Notes: generated from the sequence alone by a model not told the origin. DNA of 12,638 nt from M3007 sp040080915 (GCA_040080915.1 JBEBHD010000155.1:1-12638); one strand, 5' to 3'. Counted from the stretch's first letter, positions 1 through 7,551 are shown. Made by a program: numbers and translations.

Positions 1-15
1 GTGTATAAGAGACAG
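1..15 (+). other. Nextera (Tn5 mosaic-end) adapter remnant
   Basis: The first 15 bases, GTGTATAAGAGACAG, are the 3' part of the 19-bp Tn5 mosaic end used in Nextera library preparation (AGATGTGTATAAGAGACAG). This is an untrimmed library adapter at a contig edge, not biology of the organism. Genomic sequence should be taken to start at about base 16. Confidence 0.93.
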
Positions 16-27
16 CCATTTTTAACC

Positions 28-100
28 ACAGATTTTCACAGATTCACACAGATTTTTTAAAACGGAAAGGGAAAATCTGTGTGAATCTGTGAAAATCTGT
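28..100. repeat. Perfect 29-bp inverted repeat built from 10-bp-phased CACAGATT units
   Basis: Bases 28-56 and 72-100 are exact reverse complements over 29 bp, separated by a 15-base loop (57-71). The left arm contains CACAGATT three times at exactly 10-bp spacing (starting at 27, 37 and 47), and the right arm carries the mirror copies. It lies about 60 bp beyond the stop of the minus-strand M16 gene. The arms are AT-rich and not followed by a clear T-run on either strand, so it is not a textbook intrinsic terminator, although its transcript could fold into a long hairpin. It looks like a dispersed intergenic repeat; I recall similar CACAGATT-type repeats in intergenic DNA of other environmental bacteria but cannot check this here. 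Confidence 0.85.
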
Positions 101-117
101 CGTGCATATTTTTGTGT

Positions 118-143
118 TTAGTACCACCACACGCGGGTACTAA
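118..143 (-). terminator. Small hairpin just after the M16 gene, possible terminator
   Basis: TTAGTACC (118-125) pairs with GGTACTAA (136-143), giving an 8-bp stem with a 10-base loop. It begins 15 bp downstream of the stop codon of the minus-strand M16 gene. On the minus strand the sequence after the stem is A-rich rather than T-rich, so termination is uncertain. Together with the adjacent 29-bp inverted repeat it could protect or terminate the 3' end of the transcript. Confidence 0.35.
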
Positions 144-158
144 CTAGTTACTTTTTCA

Positions 159-2918
159 CTACGGCTTCTCCGCCTTCTTAAAATCCCCCGCCTTCACGAT
201 CAACATCTTCGAGTAGTCGAGGTATTTTTTCACCGACGTGTTCACCTGTTGGAGCGTGAGTTTTTCCACCTGTTGCTCCAGTTGGGCATCCCAGTTCAGG
301 TCGCGCCCGTAAGCCAGGTACGAGTTGAGCGTGCGAGCCAAAGTAGCGTCGGAGGAGCGGTTCACCCGGCGTGATTTGAGCCAGCCGCCCTTGGCGGCCT
401 CTAATTCCTCGGCCGTGAATCCCTCCTTGGCGGCGCGTTCGATTTCCTCGCGGAAGGCCGTTTCGAGCTTGTCCAAGTTACCGGGGTTGTAGATCATGAA
501 CGCATTGAAACTGCCGTTTTTGTCGCGTGCGCTGGCACCGAAGTTGCCGTTCACACTGTAGCTCAGACCGTCTTTCTGGCGGATACGTGTAGCCAGGCGG
601 GAGTTGAGAAAGCCGCCGCCGATGATCTGGCCGCCGATGGTGAGCGCGGGGTATTCCGGGTCGTCGTTGCGCATCGGGAACCCGAACCCGGCCATGTACA
701 CGGCGTTGGACTTGTCGGGGGTAAGGATGGTTTCCGTGCGTACAGGCACGGGCGTGTAGTCATCGGCAATGCGCTCGTACTTGGCCGGGCTTTTCCAGTC
801 GCCAAAGGTTTCGCGCAGCGCTTTTTCGATTTCGGCTTTGTCGAAATCGCCTACCACGGCGCAGGTGGCATCGCTCGCACCGTAGAATTTTTTATAAAAA
901 TCCTTAGCCTGGTCAAGTGTGACGGCCTCCACGGCGGCGGCTTCTTCCTCGAACGTCAGTACCCGGCGTGGGTCGCCCACGGGGTATTCCGGGTTCGACA
1001 TCCGGGAGAACGCATTTCCAGCCCGGGCGTTCGGGTCGGTCTTTTGCTCGTCAATGCCGGTCAGGTATTGTTTTTTGTACTTGTCGAACTCGTCCTGCGG
1101 AAACGACGGCATACGCAGCATCTCGCCAGCCAGGCGAATGGCCTCCGCCAGGTGCGCTCGGTCGGTCTCGATGTTCACGAAAGCACCCTCTGCTCCACCG
1201 TTCACCGAAATGCGGGCCTTGAGGCGGTCTTGCTCGTCCTTGAGTTCGGCCAGTGTCCGTTTGGTCGTGCCCTTGCTGAGCATCGAGCCAGTGAAATCAG
1301 CGATGGTGGACTTGCCCTGCAGGCTTTGCAACGTGCCGAAGGGGAGGGACATGGTGAGGTTCACCGACTCGCCCCGCGTTTTCTTGGGCAGCAGAGCGTA
1401 TTTCATGCCGTTGGGCAGCGCCGCACGGGTAGTGCGTTTTTCGATGTTTTCCGGTGCCGGGTCAAAGTCTTCGCCTTGGGCGATGGGTGCGCGGCCCTTG
1501 TAGTCCTTGAGCAGCTCATCGAGGTTCGGCGGAGCGGGGATTTCGGCGCGGTCCGGGGTTTTCTCCGGAATAAATTGTCCGAGTGTGCGGTTGGCTTTTT
1601 TGAAATACCGGATGGCTACACGGGCCACATCCTCGGCAGTCGTTTTTTCGATCCAGTCGCGCGACAAAAACGCCAAACGCCAATCGCCCGTGCCGATGTA
1701 GTTGCTCAGGCTGATGCCGAGGCGGTCGGATTGCTTGAGGCCCATCTCCACGTTTTTGAGGATACGCGCCTTGGCTTTTTCCACCTCATCCTGCGTGGGC
1801 GGATTCTCTTTGAGGCCGTCCAGCACTTCCAGCATGGCGGTTTCAGCGGCTTGCAGCGACTGGTCTTGCGGAATTTCGGCTGTGAAACCCGTGGCACCTG
1901 CTTCGGCGTAGCCGGACGCTGAGCCGAATACGGAAACGGCTTTTTTGCTTTCCACCAAGGCTTTGTACAGGCGGCCGGTGGGGTTGTCGGTGAGCAAGTT
2001 GGCCAGCACGGTGAGGGCCGCGTTGTCGGGGTGGGAGCCGGCGGGTGTGCGGTAGGCGGCGGCGGTGAGCTGTACATCGCCGGTGCGGCGCAGGGCCACG
2101 AGGCGTTCGCCGTCCTGCGTGGGTTCGTCGGTGTAGGTGGTTATGAGCGAGCGAGTCGGTTTGGGGATGGGGCCGAAATACTCATTGACGAGGTCGAGGG
2201 TTTTTTGTTCGTCAATTTTTCCGGCCACGAGCAGCACGGCGTTGTCGGGCTGGTAGTAGTGTTTGTAAAAAGCCTGGAGGCGTTCGATGGGGGCCTCTTC
2301 GATGTCGGATTTTTCGCCGATGGTGGAGTGGCCGTAGTTGTGCCACTGGAACACGGCGGCCATCATGCGCTTGTTGAGCACCGAGCCAGGGCTGTTTTCG
2401 CCGCGCTCGTATTCGTTGCGCACCACGGAAAACTCGCTTTCGAGGTCCTTGCGGGCGATGTAGGAATTGATCATGCGGTCGCTTTCCAGATCGAGCGCCC
2501 AACGAAGGTTTTCCTCCGTGGCATCGAACGTCTCGAAGTAGTTGGTGCGGTCAAACCAGGTGGTGCCGTTGGGCCGGGCACCGCGCTCGGTGAGTTCCTG
2601 CGGGATGTTCGGGTGCTTGGGCGTTCCCTTGAACACGAGGTGCTCCAGCAGGTGGGCCATGCCCGTTTCGCCGTAGTTCTCGTGGCGAGAGCCGACTTTG
2701 TAGGTGATATTGACCGTCATGATCGGTTTGGACGGGTCGGGAAAGAGCAGTACGCGCAGGCCGTTGGGCAGGCTGTACTCGGTGATGCCTTCCACGGAGG
2801 TGACTTTTTGCACGCCCGGCGGGAGGCGGAGCGCTTTTTGGGCTAACAAAGCCGAAGAAACGGCAGCGAACAAAAGTGCCGCAAGGCCCAGGCGGCGAAG
2901 TGTTTGAAGCAATGTCAT
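159..2918 (-). CDS. Secreted M16 family zinc metallopeptidase (two fused M16 domains)
   Basis: A 919-residue pitrilysin/insulinase-type (M16) peptidase, expected to degrade peptides or small proteins in the periplasm. Residues 1-27 form a signal peptide (n-region with RR, hydrophobic core LGLAALLFAAV, cleavage near LLAQ). The N-terminal M16 domain carries the inverted zinc motif H89-L-L-E92-H93 and the distal ligand E169 (in RNEYERGEN), 76 residues after H93, the usual family spacing. A second M16 domain begins near residue 497 (ALPNGMKYALLP). It has A540-D-F-T-G544 where HxxEH would stand, so it is catalytically dead, as usual for the C-terminal half. The substrate-binding R/Y pair is visible at about residues 779-788 (RIRQKDGLSYSV). 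Length fits the fused two-domain subfamily of about 900 residues. The start ATG is preceded by an A/T-rich leader and no Shine-Dalgarno sequence, normal for Bacteroidetes. It is transcribed divergently from the surface-protein genes and probably unrelated in function. Confidence 0.95.
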   Translation of the reverse strand: MTLLQTLRRLGLAALLFAAVSSALLAQKALRLPPGVQKVTSVEGITEYSLPNGLRVLLFPDPSKPIMTVNITYKVGSRHENYGETGMAHLLEHLVFKGTPKHPNIPQELTERGARPNGTTWFDRTNYFETFDATEENLRWALDLESDRMINSYIARKDLESEFSVVRNEYERGENSPGSVLNKRMMAAVFQWHNYGHSTIGEKSDIEEAPIERLQAFYKHYYQPDNAVLLVAGKIDEQKTLDLVNEYFGPIPKPTRSLITTYTDEPTQDGERLVALRRTGDVQLTAAAYRTPAGSHPDNAALTVLANLLTDNPTGRLYKALVESKKAVSVFGSASGYAEAGATGFTAEIPQDQSLQAAETAMLEVLDGLKENPPTQDEVEKAKARILKNVEMGLKQSDRLGISLSNYIGTGDWRLAFLSRDWIEKTTAEDVARVAIRYFKKANRTLGQFIPEKTPDRAEIPAPPNLDELLKDYKGRAPIAQGEDFDPAPENIEKRTTRAALPNGMKYALLPKKTRGESVNLTMSLPFGTLQSLQGKSTIADFTGSMLSKGTTKRTLAELKDEQDRLKARISVNGGAEGAFVNIETDRAHLAEAIRLAGEMLRMPSFPQDEFDKYKKQYLTGIDEQKTDPNARAGNAFSRMSNPEYPVGDPRRVLTFEEEAAAVEAVTLDQAKDFYKKFYGASDATCAVVGDFDKAEIEKALRETFGDWKSPAKYERIADDYTPVPVRTETILTPDKSNAVYMAGFGFPMRNDDPEYPALTIGGQIIGGGFLNSRLATRIRQKDGLSYSVNGNFGASARDKNGSFNAFMIYNPGNLDKLETAFREEIERAAKEGFTAEELEAAKGGWLKSRRVNRSSDATLARTLNSYLAYGRDLNWDAQLEQQVEKLTLQQVNTSVKKYLDYSKMLIVKAGDFKKAEKP

Positions 2919-3058
2919 GTTGAAAAAATTTTTGAGTGAAACGGTTGGTGCAGCTATTTTCCGACTTTTTTTGTGAACAGGGTTACTTATTGGCCAGATC
3001 GTCGTTTTTGGCCAAGAAATGACGTGTCTGGGGGGGGCTAGGCAACAGCCCGTAACGG

Positions 3059-3434
3059 TTCACCGCAGAGACGCGGAGGGTCCCCGATGCACCGCACCAG
3101 CAAGCCTCGTACTGGCTTACGAAGATCCCCGATGCACTGCTCACTGGCTTGCGAGGGTCTCCGACCCGATGCACCGCAGCCTCGTACTGGCTTACGAAGA
3201 TTCCCGATGCACTGCTCACTGGCTTGCGAGGGTCTCCGACCCGATGCACCCCATCAGCAAGTCTCTGATTTGCACTGATTGTCCATTCTCTACGGCCAGT
3301 CAGAGGCTCGCTGACAACCCGTTTCGGGCCAAAGGCCCTCACAAGCGTAGGTTATTTTTGGGAAAAACTCAGGTGTCTGCCTGCGCATTTACTGGTTTTT
3401 ACAAAAATAAACCCCTCCGCGTCTTTGTGGTGAA
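3059..3434. mobile_element. 376-bp non-coding element with 22-bp terminal inverted repeats (MITE-like)
   Basis: Bases 3059-3080 and 3413-3434 are inverted copies matching at 20 of 22 positions; the shared core is AGACGCGGAGGG. The two mismatches would be G-U wobbles in RNA, so the transcript could form a full 22-bp stem. Between the arms lie the 37/38-bp tandem array and about 160 bp of unique sequence, with no transposase or convincing coding region. No target-site duplication is evident next to the arms. It could be a non-autonomous mobile element or a large intergenic palindromic repeat. The inverted repeat is seen directly; mobility is inferred. Confidence 0.5.
3083..3249 (+). repeat. Alternating A/B tandem array, 75-bp compound period
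   Basis: CCCGATGCAC occurs five times, starting at 3083, 3128, 3165, 3203 and 3240. The units alternate: a B type (3083-3127, with a 7-bp CCAGCAA insertion), A (3128-3164), B (3165-3202), A (3203-3239), and the start of another B (from 3240). The two A units are identical. The B units differ only by the insertion and one base (C3127 versus T3202). A and B share CCCGATGCAC and CTGGCTT. A 37-38 bp unit therefore diverged into A and B, and the AB pair was later duplicated as a 75-bp block. The near identity implies the last duplication is recent. No protein product is supported. Confidence 0.85.
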
Positions 3435-3513
3435 TTTGAAATTGCTCAGAGTTGTACCCGAAATCCCACCTTTTGCCGTGTTTTTGCCAAGAGAAGCACG
3501 CACAACTGGCCGT

Positions 3514-3540
3514 TTGCAAAAACGAATGGGCGTAACTTCG
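3514..3540 (+). promoter_or_regulatory. Weak candidate Bacteroidetes promoter for the metallopeptidase-like gene
   Basis: TAACTTCG at 3533-3540 matches the Bacteroidetes -7 consensus TAnnTTTG at all fixed positions but one. A TTG at 3514-3516 lies 16 bp upstream as a possible -33 element, shorter than the usual spacing. The start codon follows 43 bp later without a Shine-Dalgarno sequence. This is only a candidate; no better match was seen between the repeat element and the gene. Confidence 0.25.
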
Positions 3541-3583
3541 CCGCGTTTTTTGCTCATTAGGCTCAACACCCACACCTCTCGCC

Positions 3584-6500
3584 ATGCGTTTTTTCGCCCT
3601 GCTCTGCTGTCTGTTTGTCAGCGTCCTCTCGTCGGCCCAAACGGCTGCGCCAAATTTTTTTAAAACCGTACAGGAAAATGCCATCGCCTTGCCCGAACAG
3701 GCTGAGCGCAAACTGATCCCGCTGCGCTACCAAACCTACTGGTTGGACTACGCTGGCATCAAATCGGCCTTGGAATCTGCTCCACAAGAGTTTACACCGG
3801 AGGCTCGCCAACGGGTTTGCGTGCTCGCACTTCCAATGGCCGACGGCACGTTTGAGGAGTTTTCCATTTGGGAAATTTCGATCATGGAGCCGGCATTGGC
3901 CGCGCAGGCACCCTACGTGCGCACGTTCGCGGGCCAATCCTTGTCCGACCCGCGCACGACCGTCCGCCTCAGTCATACCCTGCGCGGCTTTCGAGCCATG
4001 ATCGTTCGGGCTGATATGGGACACTCGTTCATCGAACCCTACGCTTGGGGTCAGGACGCGGTGTACATGGCCTACGATGCCAAGGATTTGCCAGGCGAGG
4101 CATTTCCGCAGGGGCCGCGCACGGTGGTGGTGGATAAAAATATGGTGAAAGAACCCGCTCCGACACTGTACGCCCCTCCGGCGGAAGACCGCGGCTCCGG
4201 CCTCGCCCCGATCACGCTCAAGCAGTACAAGTTGGTGATCTCCACTACGGGGGAATTCTCGCAAGACCACGGTGGCAACAGGCAGATGATTTTTTCTGCA
4301 CTGGGCGAGTACGTCAACCTCATCAATGTGCCCTACGAGCGGGATTTCGCCGTGCGTTTTCAATTGGTTCAGGTTACTCTGCTTACCATTTTTTTAGACC
4401 CCTCCAGCGACCCTTTTTTCGGGTCTGACCCAGGTGACCTGGCGGGCCAAAACCAACAGGCGCTGGCCATTGCCGGAGTCACGCCCAACGGCTACGACAT
4501 TGGCCACGTATTCGCCCGTGGCGGTGGTGGCGTGGGCGGCCTGGGCGCTATTTGTGGTAACAGCAAGTGGTTGGGCTGCACAGCCGGGAGCGGCAACTAC
4601 GGCCCCGGGTTTATCTACGTGGCCTGTCAGGAACTCGGTCACCAAATCGGCGGCAACCATACCTGGAACCGCTGCGGCGGCTTCGCCGAAGACCAACGGG
4701 CACCGTTCACCGCCTACGAACCCGGCAGCGGCAGCACCATCATGTCGTATGTGGGTGGCTGTGGCAGCGACAACGTGCAGGGCGGTGCCGATCTGTATTT
4801 CCACGGCGGCTCCATTCTGGAAATGCGCAAAAGCCTCGATTTTGAGTCCGGCTCTACCTGCGGGGCCAGCATCGTGACCACCAACAACCCGCCCGTGGTG
4901 ACCCTGCCTTATCAAGACGGATTTTTCATACCTATCGGCACGCCATTCGAACTGAACGGCAGCGCTACCGACCCCGACGGAGATGCACTCACCTATTGCT
5001 GGGAAGAGATTGACCTCGGCCCTGAAACCGAGCTCGGTACGCAGGTAGCCAGTTCGCCTATTTTCCGCACCCGGCCCGCCGTGAGCGTGACCAACCGCTA
5101 TTTTCCCCAACTGAGCACGATTCTGAACAACGGCACCGACTCGCGCGAGCTGCTGCCCGATTACACCCGCGACCTGACGTTTCTGCTCACCGTTCGCGAC
5201 AGCAAGACGGGCGGCGGCGGTGTTTCGTCTGCCGAGGTGGCGTTTCAGGCTTGGGGCGGCGCGGGGCCGTTCTTGGTTCAATTTCCCAACACGGCCGCCA
5301 ACTCCTGGAATATCGGCGAGTATGCCGAGGTGCGCTGGGACGTGGCCAACTCGGACAAACCACCGGTCAGCTGTTCACACGTCAACATCCGCCTGAGCAC
5401 CGACGGCGGCCAAACCTATCCGATCATGTTGGCCCAGCACGTGGGCAACGACGGCAGCCACTACGTGCTCGTGCCCAACCTGCCTACCGGGCAGGCCCGT
5501 GTGCGTGTGGACGGCTACGACAATGTATTCTTTGATATTTCCAACCAAAATTTCACGATTAAACAGCCCGTCCAGCCATCGGCCACCCTCAGCCTCGACC
5601 ACGACAGCGGCATTCTGTGTCTGCCAGCCAGTCACGAGGTGGCCATCGCCACGGCGGGCGTGTTGGGCTTCAACAACCCGATCACCGTTGAAATTGACGG
5701 TGCGCTGCCGCCCAACGTGACGGCGGTATTCAGCGCCACCGCCCTTCAACCCGGCCATAGTGCCACGTTGACCCTCGACTTTTCGCAGGTGCAGACCGAG
5801 GAAACGTTCACCCTGATCCTGCGCGCCACCGCAGCGGGCATGGCCCCCATCCTGCGGCCCATCGTGCTGACTACGCTGCGCAACGACTTTTCCGCCCTCG
5901 CGCTCGTGTCGCCCGCCAACGGTGCCACCGAAACGCCGCTGATCCAGACACTGCACTGGAACCGCGCCTTGGACGCACTGACGTATGATGTGCAGTTTGC
6001 CAGCAGCCCCTCGTTTGCACCCGGCACCATCCTCGCTTCCGTCAACAGCACTACGCTCGACAGTTTCAAACTGCCCATCTTTTTGGCCAAGGGCACGCCC
6101 TACTATTGGCGCGTGCGCCCCAAAAACGAGTGCGGCACCCACGACTGGACGGAGCCTTTTTTCTTTTCCACGTTTGCCGAAAAATGCTTCTCGTGGACGG
6201 CCAACGACCTGCCCAAAGGCATGACCGCTAACGGAACACCCACGTTGGAATCGAAAATAAATGTCATCGCTGGCGGCCCGATCAAAAATATGGAAGTGCG
6301 TCAGGTGAAAGGTTACCACGAGTTTTTCAAAGACTTGGACGTGCGAATCATCAGTCCGCAGGGAACCGAGGTGGTGCTGTGGTCCACCCGATGCGGCAAT
6401 TTCAATGGTTTTTTCAACCTGCGCCTGACCGATGAGGCTCCAGCAGCCTTTCCCTGCCCGCCACCGAATACCGGCATCGCCTACCGCCCGCAAGACCCCC

Positions 6501-7219
6501 TGGCTGCATTTACCGGCCAAAATTCGACGGGCACCTGGACGCTTCGTGCCAAGGACAACCAGGTCGGCGGCGGCGGTACGTTCGAGGCGTTCCAATTAGA
6601 GTTTTGCTCCGAGGTGACGCTCAACCCGCCGTACTTGGTACACAACAACACCATGATCGTAGACGTGGGTAATAACCGCGTCGTTTCCACTGACTTGTTG
6701 CTGGTGGAAGATGCCAACAATACCCACAGCCAATTGGTGTACACCCTGCTCACCGTGCCCGAACACGGGCATTTGGCCAAAAACTGGTCTCCCGCCTTGC
6801 AGCCCGGTGACCAATTCACCCAGGCCGACCTTGACAACGGACTCATCCGCTTTTTCGACTACGGCAGCAACTACGCCTCCGACGGATTTCGGTTTATGGT
6901 GACTGACGGAGAAGGCGGGTTCTTCGGCACGCCGCGCTTCAACATCCAGCACACGCCGGTCGGGTCCGACGAGCCGGATCGGGCTGCCATTAATTTTCAG
7001 ATTTTCCCGAACCCGGCCAACGATGTGGTCTGGCTGGCCACCGATGTGCCTGTCCGGGAAGATGTGCGCGTGGCGCTGCTGAACAGCGCGGGCCAATTGG
7101 TGCAGGAGGCTGTCCTGTTTGCCGGGGCCGAGCGCTTGTCGCTGCGCACGGGCGACCTGCCACGCGGATTGTACTTCGTGCAGGCGGGCGCGGCGGTGCG
7201 GAAGGTGGTGCTGCGGTAG
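3584..7219 (+). CDS. T9SS-exported reprolysin-like (M12B-type) metallopeptidase homologue, multidomain, with altered zinc motif
   Basis: A 1211-residue surface or secreted protein. Signal peptide: residues 1-19 (MRFFALLCCLFVSVLSSAQ). A propeptide-like region runs to about 210. The metzincin domain (about 213-425) shows GYDIGHVFARGGGGVGGLG, then Q349-E-L-G-H353-Q-I-G-G-N-H359, and a Met-turn region STIMSYVGG (M387). The usual motif is HExGHxxGxxH; here the first zinc histidine is Gln, encoded CAG. A PKD/Ig-like region follows (about 432-560), then further beta-sandwich segments, an FnIII-like domain (about 768-862), a proprotein-convertase P-domain (about 867-1007, ending STGTWTLRAKDN...FEAFQLEFC), a CSPG/cadherin-like repeat (about 1019-1120), and a type A T9SS sorting domain (about 1136-1211, from FQIFPNPANDVV). 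The domain order matches Bacteroidetes secreted proteases with P-domains. The Gln may abolish or alter catalysis, so it may be a pseudoprotease or a variant subfamily. A strong terminator follows, so it is probably its own transcription unit. Confidence 0.9.
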   Translation: MRFFALLCCLFVSVLSSAQTAAPNFFKTVQENAIALPEQAERKLIPLRYQTYWLDYAGIKSALESAPQEFTPEARQRVCVLALPMADGTFEEFSIWEISIMEPALAAQAPYVRTFAGQSLSDPRTTVRLSHTLRGFRAMIVRADMGHSFIEPYAWGQDAVYMAYDAKDLPGEAFPQGPRTVVVDKNMVKEPAPTLYAPPAEDRGSGLAPITLKQYKLVISTTGEFSQDHGGNRQMIFSALGEYVNLINVPYERDFAVRFQLVQVTLLTIFLDPSSDPFFGSDPGDLAGQNQQALAIAGVTPNGYDIGHVFARGGGGVGGLGAICGNSKWLGCTAGSGNYGPGFIYVACQELGHQIGGNHTWNRCGGFAEDQRAPFTAYEPGSGSTIMSYVGGCGSDNVQGGADLYFHGGSILEMRKSLDFESGSTCGASIVTTNNPPVVTLPYQDGFFIPIGTPFELNGSATDPDGDALTYCWEEIDLGPETELGTQVASSPIFRTRPAVSVTNRYFPQLSTILNNGTDSRELLPDYTRDLTFLLTVRDSKTGGGGVSSAEVAFQAWGGAGPFLVQFPNTAANSWNIGEYAEVRWDVANSDKPPVSCSHVNIRLSTDGGQTYPIMLAQHVGNDGSHYVLVPNLPTGQARVRVDGYDNVFFDISNQNFTIKQPVQPSATLSLDHDSGILCLPASHEVAIATAGVLGFNNPITVEIDGALPPNVTAVFSATALQPGHSATLTLDFSQVQTEETFTLILRATAAGMAPILRPIVLTTLRNDFSALALVSPANGATETPLIQTLHWNRALDALTYDVQFASSPSFAPGTILASVNSTTLDSFKLPIFLAKGTPYYWRVRPKNECGTHDWTEPFFFSTFAEKCFSWTANDLPKGMTANGTPTLESKINVIAGGPIKNMEVRQVKGYHEFFKDLDVRIISPQGTEVVLWSTRCGNFNGFFNLRLTDEAPAAFPCPPPNTGIAYRPQDPLAAFTGQNSTGTWTLRAKDNQVGGGGTFEAFQLEFCSEVTLNPPYLVHNNTMIVDVGNNRVVSTDLLLVEDANNTHSQLVYTLLTVPEHGHLAKNWSPALQPGDQFTQADLDNGLIRFFDYGSNYASDGFRFMVTDGEGGFFGTPRFNIQHTPVGSDEPDRAAINFQIFPNPANDVVWLATDVPVREDVRVALLNSAGQLVQEAVLFAGAERLSLRTGDLPRGLYFVQAGAAVRKVVLR

Positions 7220-7251
7220 GTTTTTTTGACACACAGGGCCACCGAGTTTAT

Positions 7252-7300
7252 ACACAGAGGGCCACAGAACGTGATTGCGTACTGTGGCCCTCTGCGTTTT
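7252..7300 (+). terminator. Rho-independent terminator after the metallopeptidase-like gene
   Basis: CAGAGGGCCACAG (7255-7267) pairs perfectly over 13 bp with CTGTGGCCCTCTG (7282-7294). Outer pairs extend past one mismatch (C7253-G7296, A7252-T7297), and an inner ACG/CGT pairs after an A-A mismatch. The GC-rich hairpin is followed at once by TTTT (7297-7300), 33 bp after the stop codon, which fits an intrinsic terminator. A partial direct copy of the left arm (ACACAGGGCCACCGAG, from 7230) lies upstream, suggesting the hairpin grew from a CACAGAG-type repeat. Confidence 0.65.
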
Positions 7301-7311
7301 CATGACGAATT

Positions 7312-7353
7312 TTTGCACAGAATCAACAATCTGCATGGATTGAAATCTGCAAA
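7312..7353. repeat. Nested hairpin upstream of the next promoter
   Basis: TTTTGCA near 7312-7318 pairs with TGCAAAA near 7347-7353, and the loop contains CAATC-TGCATG-GATTG, a second 5-bp stem. The wording (GCACAG, ATCTGCA) resembles a degraded member of the CACAGATT repeat family. It lies just upstream of the -33 region of the next gene's promoter, so it could be a regulatory site or only repeat debris. Confidence 0.3.
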
Positions 7354-7360
7354 AGTGTCC

Positions 7361-7392
7361 TTGTTTCAGACTTGAATGGGAGGGTAAATTTG
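7361..7392 (+). promoter_or_regulatory. Bacteroidetes-type sigma promoter for the cohesin/dockerin gene
   Basis: TAAATTTG at 7385-7392 is a perfect match to the Bacteroidetes -7 box TAnnTTTG. A TTG -33 element lies at 7361-7363 with a 21-bp spacer. Transcription would begin near 7399. This argues against the ATG at 7372, which lies inside the promoter, and favours starts at 7450, 7552 or 7573. Confidence 0.6.
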
Positions 7393-7500
7393 CACTCAAG
7401 TTCTGCAAGGGGCCCACAATTTATTCTTTCACACTTTAAACCGATTTTTATGCAAAAACAACTCGATTCCGTTCATCACCACTGCGCCGCCCGGCAATCC

Positions 7501-7509
7501 GGGGGGGGG
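7501..7509 (+). repeat. G9 homopolymer tract in the 5' leader region
   Basis: Nine consecutive G residues lie between the in-frame ATG at 7450 and the ATGs at 7552 and 7573. If translation begins at 7450 the tract is inside the coding region and length changes would shift the frame. If it begins at 7552 the tract lies in the untranslated leader. Such tracts are prone to slipped-strand mutation and to sequencing error. Confidence 0.8.
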
Positions 7510-7551
7510 CAAACGCCTGCCCGCGCGACGTTAGCAAGCCTTTTTGAGAAG

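Larger units (their letters stand above)
2919..3583. other. 665-bp gene-free spacer between divergent genes
   Basis: This spacer separates the M16 gene (minus) from the metallopeptidase-like gene (plus) and must contain both promoters. It holds an 8-G run (3030-3037), a 376-bp inverted-repeat-bounded element (3059-3434), a tandem array inside it (3083-3249), a small GGGCC-AAA-GGCCC hairpin (3326-3338), and a weak promoter candidate before the plus-strand gene. Open frames on both strands across the array exist only because its 75-bp period is a multiple of three. None has family resemblance, a convincing start or a signal peptide. Confidence 0.7.

Noticed and set aside
1044..2846. Long plus-strand open frames (up to 292 residues) opposite the M16 gene
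   Set aside because: They are antisense shadows of a well-supported GC-rich gene, with low-complexity G/A/V/R translations, no domain and no plausible start region.
3083..3249. Possible CRISPR array
   Set aside because: The 37-38 bp period leaves no room for unique spacers, the whole unit repeats rather than alternating with unique sequence, and no cas gene is present.
3326..3338. GGGCC-AAA-GGCCC hairpin as a terminator
   Set aside because: The stem has only 5 bp, no T-run follows directly, and no gene ends nearby in either direction.
2983..3711. Open frames of about 119 and 214 residues across the tandem array on both strands
   Set aside because: They stay open because the 75-bp period is divisible by three; the translations only repeat the array and have no signal, domain or credible start.
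4394..7417. Long minus-strand open frames of 295, 406 and 273 residues opposite the metallopeptidase-like gene
   Set aside because: The plus frame has a complete recognisable domain series; the antisense frames show no family motifs and come from codon bias in GC-rich DNA.
7372..7449. Start of the cohesin/dockerin gene at the ATG at 7372
   Set aside because: That ATG lies between the -33 and -7 elements of the best promoter in the window and would put a long non-signal extension before the hydrophobic core.
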